From Cercis canadensis (taxonomy: Eukaryota; Streptophyta; Magnoliopsida; Fabales; Fabaceae): 64,000 nt of DNA. The stretch spans positions 295,792-359,791 of the forward strand of contig QAOA01008251.1 of NCBI GenBank assembly GCA_003255065.1. Direction: 5' to 3'. The notes beneath the pieces are model-generated. The model was not told where the DNA came from. It did not search any database and was given only the letters and a program-made list of their open reading frames with translations. The translations under genes were made by a program, and so were the position numbers. Of the stretch, positions 25,490 to 38,615 are shown in pieces (position 1 is the stretch's first letter; each line of letters opens with the position of its first letter).

Positions 25490-28400
25490 TCATCAAAGCT
25501 TGATTTTATATTCTTTTGGAAGTTTATTGATCTCATATAAAACCAATCATAATAATCAAAACTAAGTATTGGTTGATATTCCCCACAAAAAAAATAAAAT
25601 TATTAACGGATAGATCATAACATCAGGAATTCAGAATCTGTGGCAGAAGGTATTTCTATGTGTTTAGGAAACCGTACTCACTCCTTCGTGAATTTTACTA
25701 TATATATAGGAACTACGAAACAAGATAAAACTAAATTAATTAATATAAATAAACTTTTCCCATAAGAATACGTAGTTTTATATTAGATCCGTTCTACTTT
25801 GAGGTAGTATTATATAATAATGTCAGTGAGTTAGTTCAGCTTGTAATGATTGGATTATTTCGCTTGTAAAATTTATGTTTAAATTTTACTATGAGTAGTC
25901 TCTTTTTTATAAACAATCTATAAATAACACTGTAAGTCTTCATTGAGACCAATGACATATGTCCTTACTTTCAAATGGGGTAGCCTCCCTTCCTCCAAAA
26001 TTTTTGTTCACAAAAAAAAAAAGTAATATAATAATCCATGTGACATATGTAAGATCTTGGATATGCCTTTGGGGTGTCTCTTCCAAAAAGAAAGAATTCT
26101 CTAGTATTCTTTATAACATACAAGCAATATATGTATATGGGGAGTGGGAGGAGGATTATTGAGCGACTCAACACAATGTTTTTCTTATGTTTACACCTCA
26201 TTTTCTTAAAAAAGATCATTTCAATTGGAAAACTTCACTATCTTGTCAGGAAAAAGGAGTCAATTTGGTTGCGAAAACTTGGCTTTGCATTAACCTTAAA
26301 ATCTTCAAAAGCTAAGACGTGCGTCATAGTGAATCCAAGAGAGGGAATGGGAAAGAAAGAGAGAGAGATAGATGAGTGTGTCTTGATACTTGATGCAACA
26401 TTGCACATGAAGAAAGGCATATTAATTAATAGAATTTGCAACATAAAGTGATGTGATTTTCTTCTTCTACTCCTATATTGATGTGATCCTAAATTGACCA
26501 TAAGTTGTAGCAGGGTCATGCATGGATATGCCTAATAACGACCCACAAGTAACCAATGATAACCCCCTTAAATAGGTCAATTCTGAGACAGAACCAATTA
26601 TGCAATGGCCACAAACAAATTCTTTCTAATATCGATTCATCAAATTAATAAATTATAAACTAATTTTCAGAATATTAATGATAAAATATTGTCATATATA
26701 TATATATAATTAATTTACACGTCTAAAAAGATTAGTGAAAAAGAGTTCAAATTAATAACGTAGGAAAGACCATACCTATTTTAATTGGTTCATAACTGCA
26801 TATATAGCCTTGCAAAGTTTTGCTATTTGATATTCCAACATCCCATTTCTCTATAAGATGCATGGTCAAGTTTTGAACATATGGCATTGCCGAATTGTTG
26901 CCTAACAAACCCTCATGGAGCTTCTATTGAAGTCATGGGGGATGTATATATCCTGCAACAGAGCTTTTCGGTGAAAAGCAAAAAATCGACGACACCGACT
27001 AGTTACCATCAGCACCATTCAACATCAAGCCATTAATAATAGTACTGTGTACGTGGCTTTCCAACTTTAGACTAGGATTATAACCAAGACCAACACTTAC
27101 TGAAAAGACAATTTGACTTTGAACAATGGAGGAGTCGATAAAAAGTGCAATACTGGAATGACTTCTGTTTTAGCTCCTCTCACTCCTTCGTTCGTTCACT
27201 GTTTAGGAACAAAACAGGTACATTTATGTGACTTCCCACAAAAGGTACAAATTTACCTTGCACAAATATTCCTGACACTTACTTTACCCTTTTCATCCAA
27301 TGGATGCTGTTCTTGATTATATGAAAAGTTAATATTGTACAACTTCAATACAATCAGAAAAGTATAGTTATAAATGGAAGACATCTTTATCTGTCACACA
27401 GTTAGGTCAATTCGAGGACTTAAGCAGGTTCGTTTATATATTCTTTGAGGAACTTTTCATCACAACTATGCCGATATAACTGTGTGGCATTATTGACGAA
27501 GACTGTTTGATACCATGCTTATGGAAGGCATTTTCTCTGCATTATTGGCTGTATCTTGTGTTTTAGCAATTTTATCAACATTCGGAGCTCAATAATGAAG
27601 ATGCCATGGCCCGCTGACTACAAACCGCAGCCGCATTACTCGGGCGTGATCGCTACAGTGAACCCATTTCCATTTGGTTTATATGGACAAAAACTTTGCT
27701 GATTCGCCCATACCATATTTCACAAGTACAATGACTAGGAGACAAGCATAGTAATGGTGGTGATGGCAGTAATTAGGCTATGGTCATTATGATGGGTTGG
27801 AAGAGTCCATCTATTTGCACGCTATCATTGCACAATAACATACATATATATGCATTTAAACTAATAAAGTTAATTACTCAGAACTCTGTTAAATTCTAAT
27901 TTAATACCTCACATTAATGCATAACGTTGTAGAGTGTGCAACTCAACTTTCTCAAGATAGAAAGTGCAAAGGGATAAGAAAACGTGCTTTGTACTAGTTG
28001 TTGTATTAGGAGTGGCCGACCACCAGGGTTTTCATTTGTTGGTGGGCATTTTGGGAGGACATATTTTCTTGTTAAAGTAGGAGGGGAAACCTTACTTGCG
28101 TGTTTAGAGGGGGCTTGGAAATGAAATTGACGTACCCACATAATTTGCAGCAAATGAATGAGCCAAGCGAACAACTACTTGCAGTTTTGCACAACTGCTC
28201 ATAACGAGGGCCTGCCGGAGCAAATGCTCTTTCCATTTGTGGTGATTTATGGACCTAAGCCAATTTCTTTGGCATTTTAATTCAAATTTTGGTTTACTAG
28301 CAAACGAGGCAGTGCTTTTCATTTTTCTTTAATTTACTCAGGAAATTAGGTAAGAAAGATCAATTAAAAACTGCTGGAGGTAATATATGAGATTCGTTAT

Positions 28401-29185
28401 AATAATAAAAGCAGAGAAGGAGAGGGAGTGGTAGGGGACAGTGTGCCTGTGGTGCGTCGCGCTCATGCTAATAGACGTGCAAAAGCAAGGGATGGGATAG
28501 ATAATATAACTTTTTACGAGCATAGCCTGCAGATGTTTTTGATTAATGGACTTGGAGGGCACTTTTTGTGGACCAATAACACAATGATTATTTTGGCCAC
28601 CATGCAAAGGTCACTATAGGTTGGTTGGATAAGCACTTATTTATATGGAGCTACTCCTAATCAACAAGGTGAAAAGTATATAGTGGTTACTGGTTAGCGA
28701 TAAGATCCCTACAGTACCCATCAAACATTTTCTCAATGCCAACAAAATAAAGATGCTATGTGTTGCGTCTTGGATGTTATTGCTGCCGCCAATTTCAATT
28801 CAATTAACCCTAGTTAGTTAGCATTTATTTTTATTTATTTATATTTTTTGGCTTTGGTGAACTGCGAACAATAGATGAAATCAAATTAACTAACTAAATT
28901 GAGCATTGTTAATGCAAGAAAGAGAGAGAATTTAGGACCATAAACCCAAGTTGATATGATCCATATCTAAAACAGGAACGGTGGCATGCAGAACAGAAGA
29001 TGTGAAATTCGGCCTTGACCTTGACCTCAGCAGTCATCAATCACATAATGGATCCAAAGGAAATGAACTGAAATGAGCAGAGCAGCCAAGGATACTTATT
29101 TATTTATTTATTATTTTTTAATATTTGAAAAGTACATTATTCATAATAAGACCCCATTTGAATGAGTTTAATTTTCACTCGTAGA
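25490..29185. other. Intergenic DNA, no gene seen
   Basis: Several short ORFs on both strands carry no recognisable domain. No tRNA or known miRNA sequence was spotted by eye. The plus-strand part near 25490-25700 would be transcribed if the island just upstream were a promoter. Confidence 0.55.
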
Positions 29186-30344
29186 ATATGGAACAGTTAT
29201 TTTCACACTCTATTTTATTAATAATGTATTTTATTTAATATTTAAATATAATATAAGTTAAATTACCCTCATCTAATAATGTATTTTTTTTATATTCTCT
29301 TTCTAACTCTTATTAATTATAATTCTATTTTTTTTTTAATAATTATCTCTAATTTTATTCTTGAATGATAAATATATCTTTCGTAATTATTATCAAAATG
29401 ATCTTACACAATTGATTTCTTAACTATCACCATGGAGATCCTTCTGTTTTGCATTGACATGCTCATTTTGTCTTCTTGGCTTCCAATTTGCCACCAATCA
29501 CCATTTTCTGATCAAGCAATGGAATTGGCATTAGTAATAGAAATTAGACCTGGAGAGAGAGTCTAGAGAGAGAAACAAACTTGTATTATAGTAAAAGGAT
29601 GGGCAAATTGTGTCATGTTCCAACCATTCGTTTATCTCAAAGAAGAAATTGGAGCAGTTATTGTCATTAGAAGTGGTGCCAAAGCTATGAGAATTCGAAG
29701 TTAAACAGAGGTCACTGTAAGTTTCTTATTCTCAAATGAAGACATGGATCAGTTATCTTGGGAAATCAACGAATTTCGTAGACATGATAGGAATAATGAA
29801 AAATCTTTGAGAATCTTTAAGAACCTAGCTGAAAAGAAAGAACAGGAAGAGTAAAAGTTAGGTAATCAGATTCCTATTTCTCCATTGAAGCAACATATTA
29901 AATTTCTCAGCAAGAACAACAGAGAACATGGTCATATGCAGAATTTTGGATCATCACAAGGGCGAGATATGAGTGTACCAAGATTCAATTTTTATCCTAA
30001 AAATCTGGGTGAACTAGAAATCAGAGAATAACCCATTAATTAAGAGGGATCTCCACGAGAGAGTTCATGCTCCACACAAGCTGCAAAACATCAAATATGG
30101 GTGGTGACAGTTAAGAAATCAATTATGTAAAATCATTTTGATAATAATTAAGAAAGATATACTTATCTTTTAAGAATAAGATTGGAGATAATTGTAAGAA
30201 AAAATAGAGCTACAATTAATAAGAGTTAGAAAGATAACACAAAAAATACATCATTGAATAAGGGTAATTTAATCTATATTATATTTAGACAATAAATAAG
30301 GTGTGTCATTAGTAAAATATAGTGTGAAAATAATGGCTCCCCAT
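29186..30344. mobile_element. Foldback DNA transposon-like element with inverted arms of about 245 bp
   Basis: The left arm (29186-29433) and the reverse complement of the right arm (30101-30344) align almost end to end. Shared blocks include TTATTTTCACACT, AAATTACCCT, CTTTCTAACTCTTATTAATT and AATTATTATCAAAATGAT. The 670-bp interior has no long ORF. This is a non-autonomous foldback or terminal-inverted-repeat element. A diverged arm-like copy occurs at about 52225-52415, so it belongs to a repeated family. Confidence 0.7.
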
Positions 30345-33300
30345 AAGATATCATAAGCATTGTTAATTTTATTTTTCTTTTGGTTGTTGCATGAACTTGT
30401 AAAAATAACGTATCATATTTTTTTTAAACTTATATGTAGAAATAAACTAAATACACTCTTGTTGTTTAGCAATTTCAAAATTTACATAAATGTTTATTCA
30501 ATTTTTTTTGTACTTTTAACTATAACTTTGGGTTTGAATATGAAACCTATAAATCTTGAAAATGACTTTAATACCACTTGGCTACAAGCCATATTTGGTA
30601 AATGTTTATTCAATTTGCATTTATAATAAGTTATAAGTATACGGTCTAATGGAAAGAGATTTAAGTAGTTTGTAGGAGATATTGAGTTCAAGTTTTTGTG
30701 TTAAATTTATTTTTAATAACTCATTCAAAGATTATTAAGTTTCCTTCTTTCATCGCATATGATTTAATAGCTGATAAGAAATCTGACAATTCCATTTCAT
30801 AAGTTAGTTAATTACTTTTTTTCATGCATGCATGTATTTATATGTCAATTAATTAAGATGGTTTTCTCTAAATGATCAAATATTAAAAAAGAATATATGA
30901 TTTCAAAAGTCTCAACTTCAGAGTCTATTGAAATTACATTGACATGATTTATCGAATGGAACATGCCACGCAGGTTGCAGGCTAAAGTTCAAACATATTC
31001 CTCCTCACTGTAAAAACACAGAAGAGTGGCTTGGAAATTCTCTTACCGAAAAGCATGGGTAAAAAATTAAAATTAATGTTAAAAAATGAAAAAGAAAAAC
31101 GAAAGTCATTGAGATAGATCAGCTTCCGGGGAAGTTATCACCACAGAGAGAGAGAGAGAGAGAGAGGAACGTAAGAAATTATTGTTACAAATATTACAGA
31201 AGCCAAGTGACGTTAAATCTAAAATATATTTATCTTGGTCGGATGGTGCAAAATTAACGTCAATGAGAGCGATGGGTAAATTATATTTAACGCGGGAAAA
31301 ATGACAAAGGTACCTTGTGCCCATCATGGGCATCCAAAATTGAAAGTTCTAAGATTAAATTATGAGATTGTAGATACCTCTAAGTCTCTATCTTTTCAAA
31401 TCATCTTCTCTAATCCACTTTTTCATAAGGACTAATATATAGATTCCTTTTCTCTAGCTTCTTGATTTGATATTTTCCATTAAAAGCGATGTTAACCATG
31501 TCGATATTTGAAAAGTGAAATCACACCTGTCAACCTATAGGAGATTAAGAGATCAACTTGCATATAACTTTTTAAACAATTAAATCTTTTTATCACCGCT
31601 TTCGTTTCTGCCCTAGTTATTCAAATTAATTTAGAGCATGTCTTGGAGGATGGCAATGGAAGAATTAAATTAAACATGAAAAGTAAAAAATCATTGTGTA
31701 TTTGCATGACAAGATAGAATATAGTGAAAACGAAGTGGCAATTACTTATATATATATTATATGATTTATAATTCTTTTCATCCAATGAGATGAAAATACA
31801 ATATCAAAAGTTCAGACAATAATTTTTGTCATCATACTTTTCTCTACCCGAACGTTAATGGTAAAAATTAAAACTGTTCATATCTCTCCAATTTCATTTT
31901 CTTTCTACTTTTTTTTTTAACTCTTCTAGCTATAGTATATTATAATTCCTTTGAAACATGTGTGCGTGTTTTTTAATTCTATGGAGATTTCGTAACAAGA
32001 GATATGATGACTTGTTTATATAATGACCTCTATAATGAATGTACCCAATATTCAACTATGCATTGAGGTGTTCTTTTAGAGGTAAATGTACACAAACAAA
32101 TTAATAGATTAAAATGATATATAATAGGATAAGATTTTTAATAGTAGTTATATGACTTTCAAATTAATATTTTGATTTTATCCATTCATCTTTAATCGTA
32201 TTGCTTTGATTAGCTCTTACATCTCATATACAGTTATGAAATATATACTCACCAAAGCCAATGGCTTTTTTTACAATGTTAATTTGTATTCGATAAAAGA
32301 CAATTTTGGGAAAGAAAATAAGTCCTCTAAAACAAAAAATACTACTTTTTGTGCCTTTTTTTATTGACCTATTATTAACTGATATAAATAATTAAGATAA
32401 AATCATAATCGTGATGTGAAAATAAGACGGAAACTATATATGAATGTAACAAAAATATAATCTTTAAAATGAAAATTATATTTGCATAACTAAAACGTAA
32501 ATAAAAAATAATGTATTATATGCATTTATTTGTTCAGTATAATTTGTATTCTAGAGGATAAAATACGCACATATTCAACAATCAAGTTATGCATAGATAT
32601 TTACTGTTTAATCAATCAGTATAAAAGTATAATGTATAACTTTTTTTTTTTGGGGGGGGGGGGGGGTGGATCTTGAGCATGTATAAAATTATAAATAAAC
32701 TTGAAATGATATGAGGAAATTAAGAGTAGATGAGAATGTTGATCATCAAAAGAAGAAAACTTTATTTTCTTCGCTTTCTTATTGCCGAAGTTAATGTATA
32801 TATATAAATTAAATCTCATTGCACGCGTCAACGCACCAATGATCAGGTTATTATGATATATCGTGTTTGTATATCTGGAATTAAATTAGTATGACTAGTT
32901 TAAAAATGATCAATTTTTAGAGATGCATTTGATATTATAATATTCTTTGGGTGAGCTAGCTACGACAACTAATTACTTAAAATGATGTGAGCTCATTTGC
33001 TCAAAGTGTTTTTCACTGTTGATTTTCCAGATGTCATTTTCCAGTGGAAAGGTATTGAATAAGGTTGATAAAGTTTTTACGCAAATAATGAGCTAGTTCC
33101 ATTAGTGTCATTTTGATAGTGATGTGAGCTAAGAGTAATATTTTCCCATGAATTATTATTAGATGAGGCTTAATATTGATATTTATGTTAGAAAACCCAG
33201 TCAACATCGCAATTATAAATAAATTTCTAGCTAAAATACCGAAAACTTCTTATTTCCTAGCCATAATGCAAATTTTATTTTAATATATTTAGTTTTAGCC

Positions 33301-34640
33301 CTTTTTTTTTTGAAAAAAAAATGAGTAACGACTATAGCATTTGGATCTCATGTAACATTTTTTTTCCCTAACCCATTTATATTTCATGCAAATACTCAAA
33401 CTATACCCCTCTCAAAAAAAAAATAAAATCAAACTATAGTTACACATGACCAAAATCGACCGGCAAATCCATAAAATTCATATATAGCAAGATATTTAAG
33501 AGACCGACAATGTATTAATTAGACCTATAAAATCGGAGTATTATTGAAACCAACTTTTTATTTTACCTTTCCAAGCAAAGATAAGAATTCATTGGTGGGT
33601 GTGACCGTTCATGGAGTGACACAGACATTTTGTGGGGACAATTTTGTAGTTCTTATGTTTCTAAAATATTTTTCATATTTTTGTGTGGCACATGTTTAGT
33701 GCCTTGGTGGTGTCTCTATAGCGCATAACATGAGCATCATCGATGGTAGTGGTTTTATATATAAGCTACCGATAATTAATATTTCAATAAATCATGTACA
33801 TGGCAAATGAATATATACAAATAAGTGTAACGTTTTTTTTTTATTGATTACAATAATTGTGTAGTTTTTTATTACATGGTTAAAAGGGAAAATCCGTGCA
33901 TGGCTATAGACTATATATGCATGGTTATTTCCTCTTAGTTTTTCTATATTGCCTTATCTTTTAACTCTTTGCATCCAACCACAGAATGACAGAGAGAGAG
34001 GAATATAAACTAAAAACTAGGAATTTAGATAAAAAAAAAAAAAAGAAAGAAAAAGAAAGTAGTAGACCGACGACAAGGAGTTATCCTAAGGTTCGAATTG
34101 GCAGGGGCCAGATTTCATCAAGACCAACTCCCTTATCTTGCTTTCTCAAGTCTTCCATATCCTACCCCACTTTCCATTTTTCTCTTTTCTAGTTTCTCTT
34201 CTCTCTATTTAGTTTCAACAAGAAGACTTACGTAATTGCTTTAACTTAATTATAAGTAATTCCTTTTTTTTCTTATAAAAAAAAGATTATTGTAGGGTGT
34301 GTTTGGAGGCGGTGAGGGTGTTTGGTTTGTTAGAAGGAGAACAGGGACTGGTTTCATGTCGCTGAGGTGTTTTGTTTTTATCCATACCAAACACAAAATA
34401 GTGGAGGATAAGATGCATATATATAATAGGCGTGAAGAGTGTACAACAGAACAAGAAAATTACTTGCGAGCTGTCTATTATTGTCAATAAATACAAGTAA
34501 TTATAATAATAGATTATATTACGAAATATTAAACGGACCTCACTTTTTTTCTTTTAATATCTCACTCGTCTTTCTTTCTTTCTTTTTTTTTTTAATATAT
34601 TTATTTCATTTTTCACTTGAAGGAGGAATTGAGAATTGCC
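30345..34640. other. AT-rich intergenic DNA upstream of the BLH1-like gene
   Basis: No gene recognised. A perfect (GA)n microsatellite lies at about 31143-31166. An unusual T11-G15 homopolymer block lies at 32641-32666. Many A/T runs are present. Confidence 0.6.
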
Positions 34641-35383
34641 GAACACTCTGACAAGAGAGCTAGCAACTCCCAGCACCCAATTTCTCAAGCCCTGGACCTG
34701 AAGAAAGGAAAAGGAGGCTTTCTTTTGCTCTCTCTCTCTCTCTTTCCCCGCCCGTGATGGACAGTTTTGTCTAGTTAGACAGCAGCTTTATATCTTCCTT
34801 CCCTTCTTCCCTCCTCGCGTTTGAGTGAGCTTTATCCATTATTGGGAATGGTACGGACACACTGAACTTGTTTCTATATCTTCTTTGATGGGATCGTTTT
34901 CATTTATTTTTTTATATATATATATATATATTTATTTTATTATTTTTTAATTCTGCCCCTCTAAGATCTTTCGTGGGTTTTGTGTCTCTAAACAATTCCC
35001 ATAAACTAACCTTTTCTTCTCTCTTGTCTCTCAATCTACCTTGCATATTCCGAAAAACAATTAACATCTTTTGAGTCTCCATGTCAAATATTTAAGGTTT
35101 TGCTTTACTGGTATTTTCTACCAAAATTGTTTGCGGTATTTTTCGATCGGTTTTATTAACAGGAACCCGGTTGTTTTTGTGTAGATTTTCAGGATCTATA
35201 GAGTAAGGAAAGGAAAGGTAAATTGGTGGTGAGTAAATTGAGTTTCAAATGGGCTAAGCTAAGGTACACGGGAAAAAAGCAGAAGCAGAAGCAGAAGCAG
35301 AAGAGGAAGGCGTGTGAGAATTGAAGAGTATTTTATATTAGTAGCAAAGGTGTTCCTTTAGAGTCACTGAATTGGAGATAGAT
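34641..35383 (+). promoter_or_regulatory. BLH1-like promoter / 5' leader, possibly with a leader intron
   Basis: Contains a (CT)n tract at 34728-34743, a (TA)n stretch near 34914-34930 and an AGAAGC tandem at about 35278-35306, all frequent in plant leaders. A GT donor-like site (ATG|GTACGG, near 34852) and an acceptor (ATTTTCAG|GATC, near 35190) flank T-rich, intron-like sequence. A 5' UTR intron is therefore plausible but unproven. The ATG at 35384 was chosen because the family starts with MA-YFHG. Confidence 0.45.
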
Positions 35384-38300
35384 ATGGCGACGTACTTTCA
35401 TGGCAGTAACTCAGAAATCCAATCCTCTGGTGATGGGTTACAGACACTTTACCTTATGAATCCCAGCTACGTACCCTACTCTGACACTGCAGCTCAGCAT
35501 CAGCACCCAACAACGCCCAACATGCTCATTGTCAATCCCAACACTGCCGGCAACGCGCTCAACCTCGCCAACTTCTCCCACGCGCCACCACAATCCCCCA
35601 ACCAACACCTTATTGGTGTTACCATTCCCACAAACAACATCGGTTCCAACAACTCAGAAGATCCCACTCGACCCTCCTTCATTGCCCATGCCGGCCACCA
35701 TGAAATCTCAGGCTTCCATGGCTTCCCCGCCGCCTCAGCGCCACGTGTCCACTACAACTTGTGGGGTTCAATAATTGATCAAACGGCGTCGGGGGCAGCC
35801 TCCGCGTCTACCAGTTCTGGCGGTGCCACCACCGGCGATGTCTCGCCGCAGATGGGTTTCCGGAGGCCCAGTCAGCAGGGCTTGTCACTCAGCCTTTCTT
35901 CACAACAAACAGCTTACAGGTCACTTTCCGGCGAGCTTGACGTGCCGGGACATGCTCAGGTTCTAGGTATTTCACCATCGAGTCGTGGCGGTGGCAGCGG
36001 CGGCGATGATATGAGGATTCTTGGTAATTCTCCTTCGTCGGTGTCCAATGGGATTTCAAGTATGCAGGGTGTTATTTTCGGGTCTAAGTATTTGAAGGCT
36101 GCACAAGAGCTTCTGGATGAAGTTGTTCATGTGGGCAAGGGAATCAGCAAAGCTGATTCAATGGAGGGGGCTATCAAAGAGAAGATGAAAGCGAATAAAG
36201 AATCAAGTTCTGGAATTGGTGAAGCTTCAAGTGGTGGAGGAGATCAAAATAGTGGCAGGCAAGGAGCTGAGCTTAGCACTGCTCAAAGACAAGAGCTTCA
36301 GATGAAAAAGTCCAAGCTTGTTAGCATGCTTGATGAGGTACGTTATACATGCACGTTCTGGTTAACTTTCCATTAAAAGTTATGATGGGATTTAATACCC
36401 ATAAATGATTAGTCCATTCATGTTAAATTCATCTTCCTGAAAAGAGTAAGTTATTCAGTTATTTCAGTCATTGGAAAATTATATTATAATTCACTAATTC
36501 AGTGTAAGTATGGGGACTGAAGAAACTTAGAATGTGACACTGCAAGAGTTTCTGTGAAATTGACAGGAATTTTGTCTCTCACTATCAATTCTTATTCATT
36601 TAATTCCTGAAAATATAGAAGGAATATATAGTGAGGAAACTGATAAGATAGTAATTTAGTGAGTGTCAGAGAATAATTTGGGTTTGGGCCCATTTGGGTC
36701 AGTTTCAGAAATAGCAGAACTATATCTCAGTGACCCATTATTGATTGAGATTTGGTAAAGGTAAGTCTTAGCCCTTAATACCAGCTGGGTCCAATTTTCT
36801 ATGTCTTATGCCATTTCATTTGGAAGCAACATTTTATTTTTTATTTTTAAATTAAGCACAGTCAAATTCTAAGAAGGTTCCCTTCTAGTTCTACATGTGC
36901 GTTTCTAATGACTGTTTTGCTTTGAACTTGCAGGTGGAGCAAAGGTACAGACAGTATCATCACCAAATGCAAATTGTGATATCTTCATTTGAGCAGGCAG
37001 CGGGTTTTGGTGCAGCAAAATCATACACAGCGCTTGCCCTAAAGACTATCTCAAAGCAATTTCGATGTCTGAAAGATGCAATCTCTTCACAAATCAGAGC
37101 CACAAGCAAGACCTTAGGTGAAGAAGATTGCCTGGGAGCTAAGGCAGAAGGCTCAAGGCTTAGGTATGTTGATCATCACCTCCGGCAGCAACGGGCACTA
37201 CAGCAGCTGGGAATGATTCAGCACAATGCTTGGAGACCTCAAAGAGGATTGCCTGAAAGAGCTGTTTCCATTCTTCGTGCTTGGCTTTTCGAGCATTTCC
37301 TTCACCCGTAAGTAACTTAGCAATAAATTATTGTATCCAATGACAGTCTCTATATATCTATCATTATTTGGAGGCGACATATTGATTACTTGCCTTTAAA
37401 TTCATCTTAATTAGATTAATTCTTCTAATTATGGTTTTGCAGCTATCCTAAGGACTCTGATAAAGTTATGCTCGCAAAACAAACTGGACTTACTCGGAGT
37501 CAGGTACATCTAAAATTATATAAACTTTATTTTTTTTAAAAAGAGATACTCTAATTGTTGACCACTAATCATTAGAGTATATGAATATAATTTATATGAA
37601 AGGACTAATCTACATCTATTGGTAGCCCAAATTTCAATGAAAAATTTGTATATATTTCCGAATTAGGACACTATAATTTCGTTTTATTTTTTCTTGGATT
37701 ACATTATTTTATTTCATAGTCTATAATAATGGTGGTCACATGGCAATGGGTGACATTATTAAGTTGTAAATGCAGGTGTCTAACTGGTTCATAAACGCGC
37801 GAGTTCGGCTATGGAAACCAATGGTTGAAGAAATGTACATGGAAGAGATTAAGGAACAAGAGCAGAATGGCTCTCAGGACAATGCAAACAAATCAAAAGA
37901 ATCAAGCAAGGAGTTGGGTTCATCAACAAATGCTCCACAGGAATCTGGAGGTGCCATTAGACTTGATCAGATTAAAGCCTTCCAATCAAAACCAGAAAGC
38001 TTCAACAACCAAAACGCTTCTCCAACTGAGATCTCAAATTCTTCAATGTCAACAATGGGAGGATCCCTTCAATCGCCGGCAGGTTTTCATCTTGCAGGAT
38101 CATCTGACATGCAAAGAAGTCCTAACAAGCCAAGAAATTCTGAAATGCAAAACTCTCCATGTAGCATTCTCTCAATGGACATGGAAATGAAACCTGGGGA
38201 AACAAATAGATCAGAAGTCACCACAAATTTTGGCATTGAAAGGCACAGAAAGGATGGTTACCCCATAATAACTGGCAATACAAACCAACAAGGAGGTGGT

Positions 38301-38615
38301 TATGGAGCATTCTCGATGGAAGACATTGGAAGGTTTAACGTCTCTGAGCAATTGGCTCCAAGGTTTCATGGGAATGGTGTTTCACTCACTCTGGGACCTC
38401 CCCACAGTGAGAACATTCCCCTCTCAGGAACCCAACATGGATTTCTCTCACCAAATATTCATTTGGGAAGGAGGCTTGAGATGGGATCCAATGGAACTGA
38501 CTTTTGTGCAATCAACACCCCACCATCTTCTCATTCAGGCACTGCTTATGAGAATATTGACATTCAAAACAGAAAGAGGTTTGCTGCTCAATTATTGCCA
38601 GATTTCGTCACCTGA
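35384..38615 (+). CDS. BLH1: BEL1-like homeodomain transcription factor, BLH1 type, 4 exons
   Basis: TALE-class nuclear transcription factor. BELL proteins pair with KNOX proteins through the SKY/BELL region and act in meristem, ovule and stress-related growth control. Exons are 35384-36337, 36934-37307, 37443-37503 and 37776-38615: 2229 nt, 742 aa, GT-AG junctions, with the 61-nt third exon typical of BELL genes. The N-terminus MATYFHG, then LQTLYLMNP, matches the BLH1 group. A first ZIBEL-like motif is [12 protein letters not shown]. The SKY motif begins at residue 234 ([14 protein letters not shown]). The BELL domain spans about 302-372. The homeodomain spans about 415-478, with the Pro-Tyr-Pro three-residue loop extension and recognition helix [16 protein letters not shown]-terminal ZIBEL motif GVSLTLG lies at 664-670, and the end LLPDFVT matches the family. 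All key residues are present, so it looks functional. BLH5-type is the nearest alternative. Confidence 0.95.

Noticed and set aside
29085-29100. Match to the start of miR169 (CAGCCAAGGAT)
   Set aside because: The match stops after about 12 bases and no foldback with a star strand is visible.
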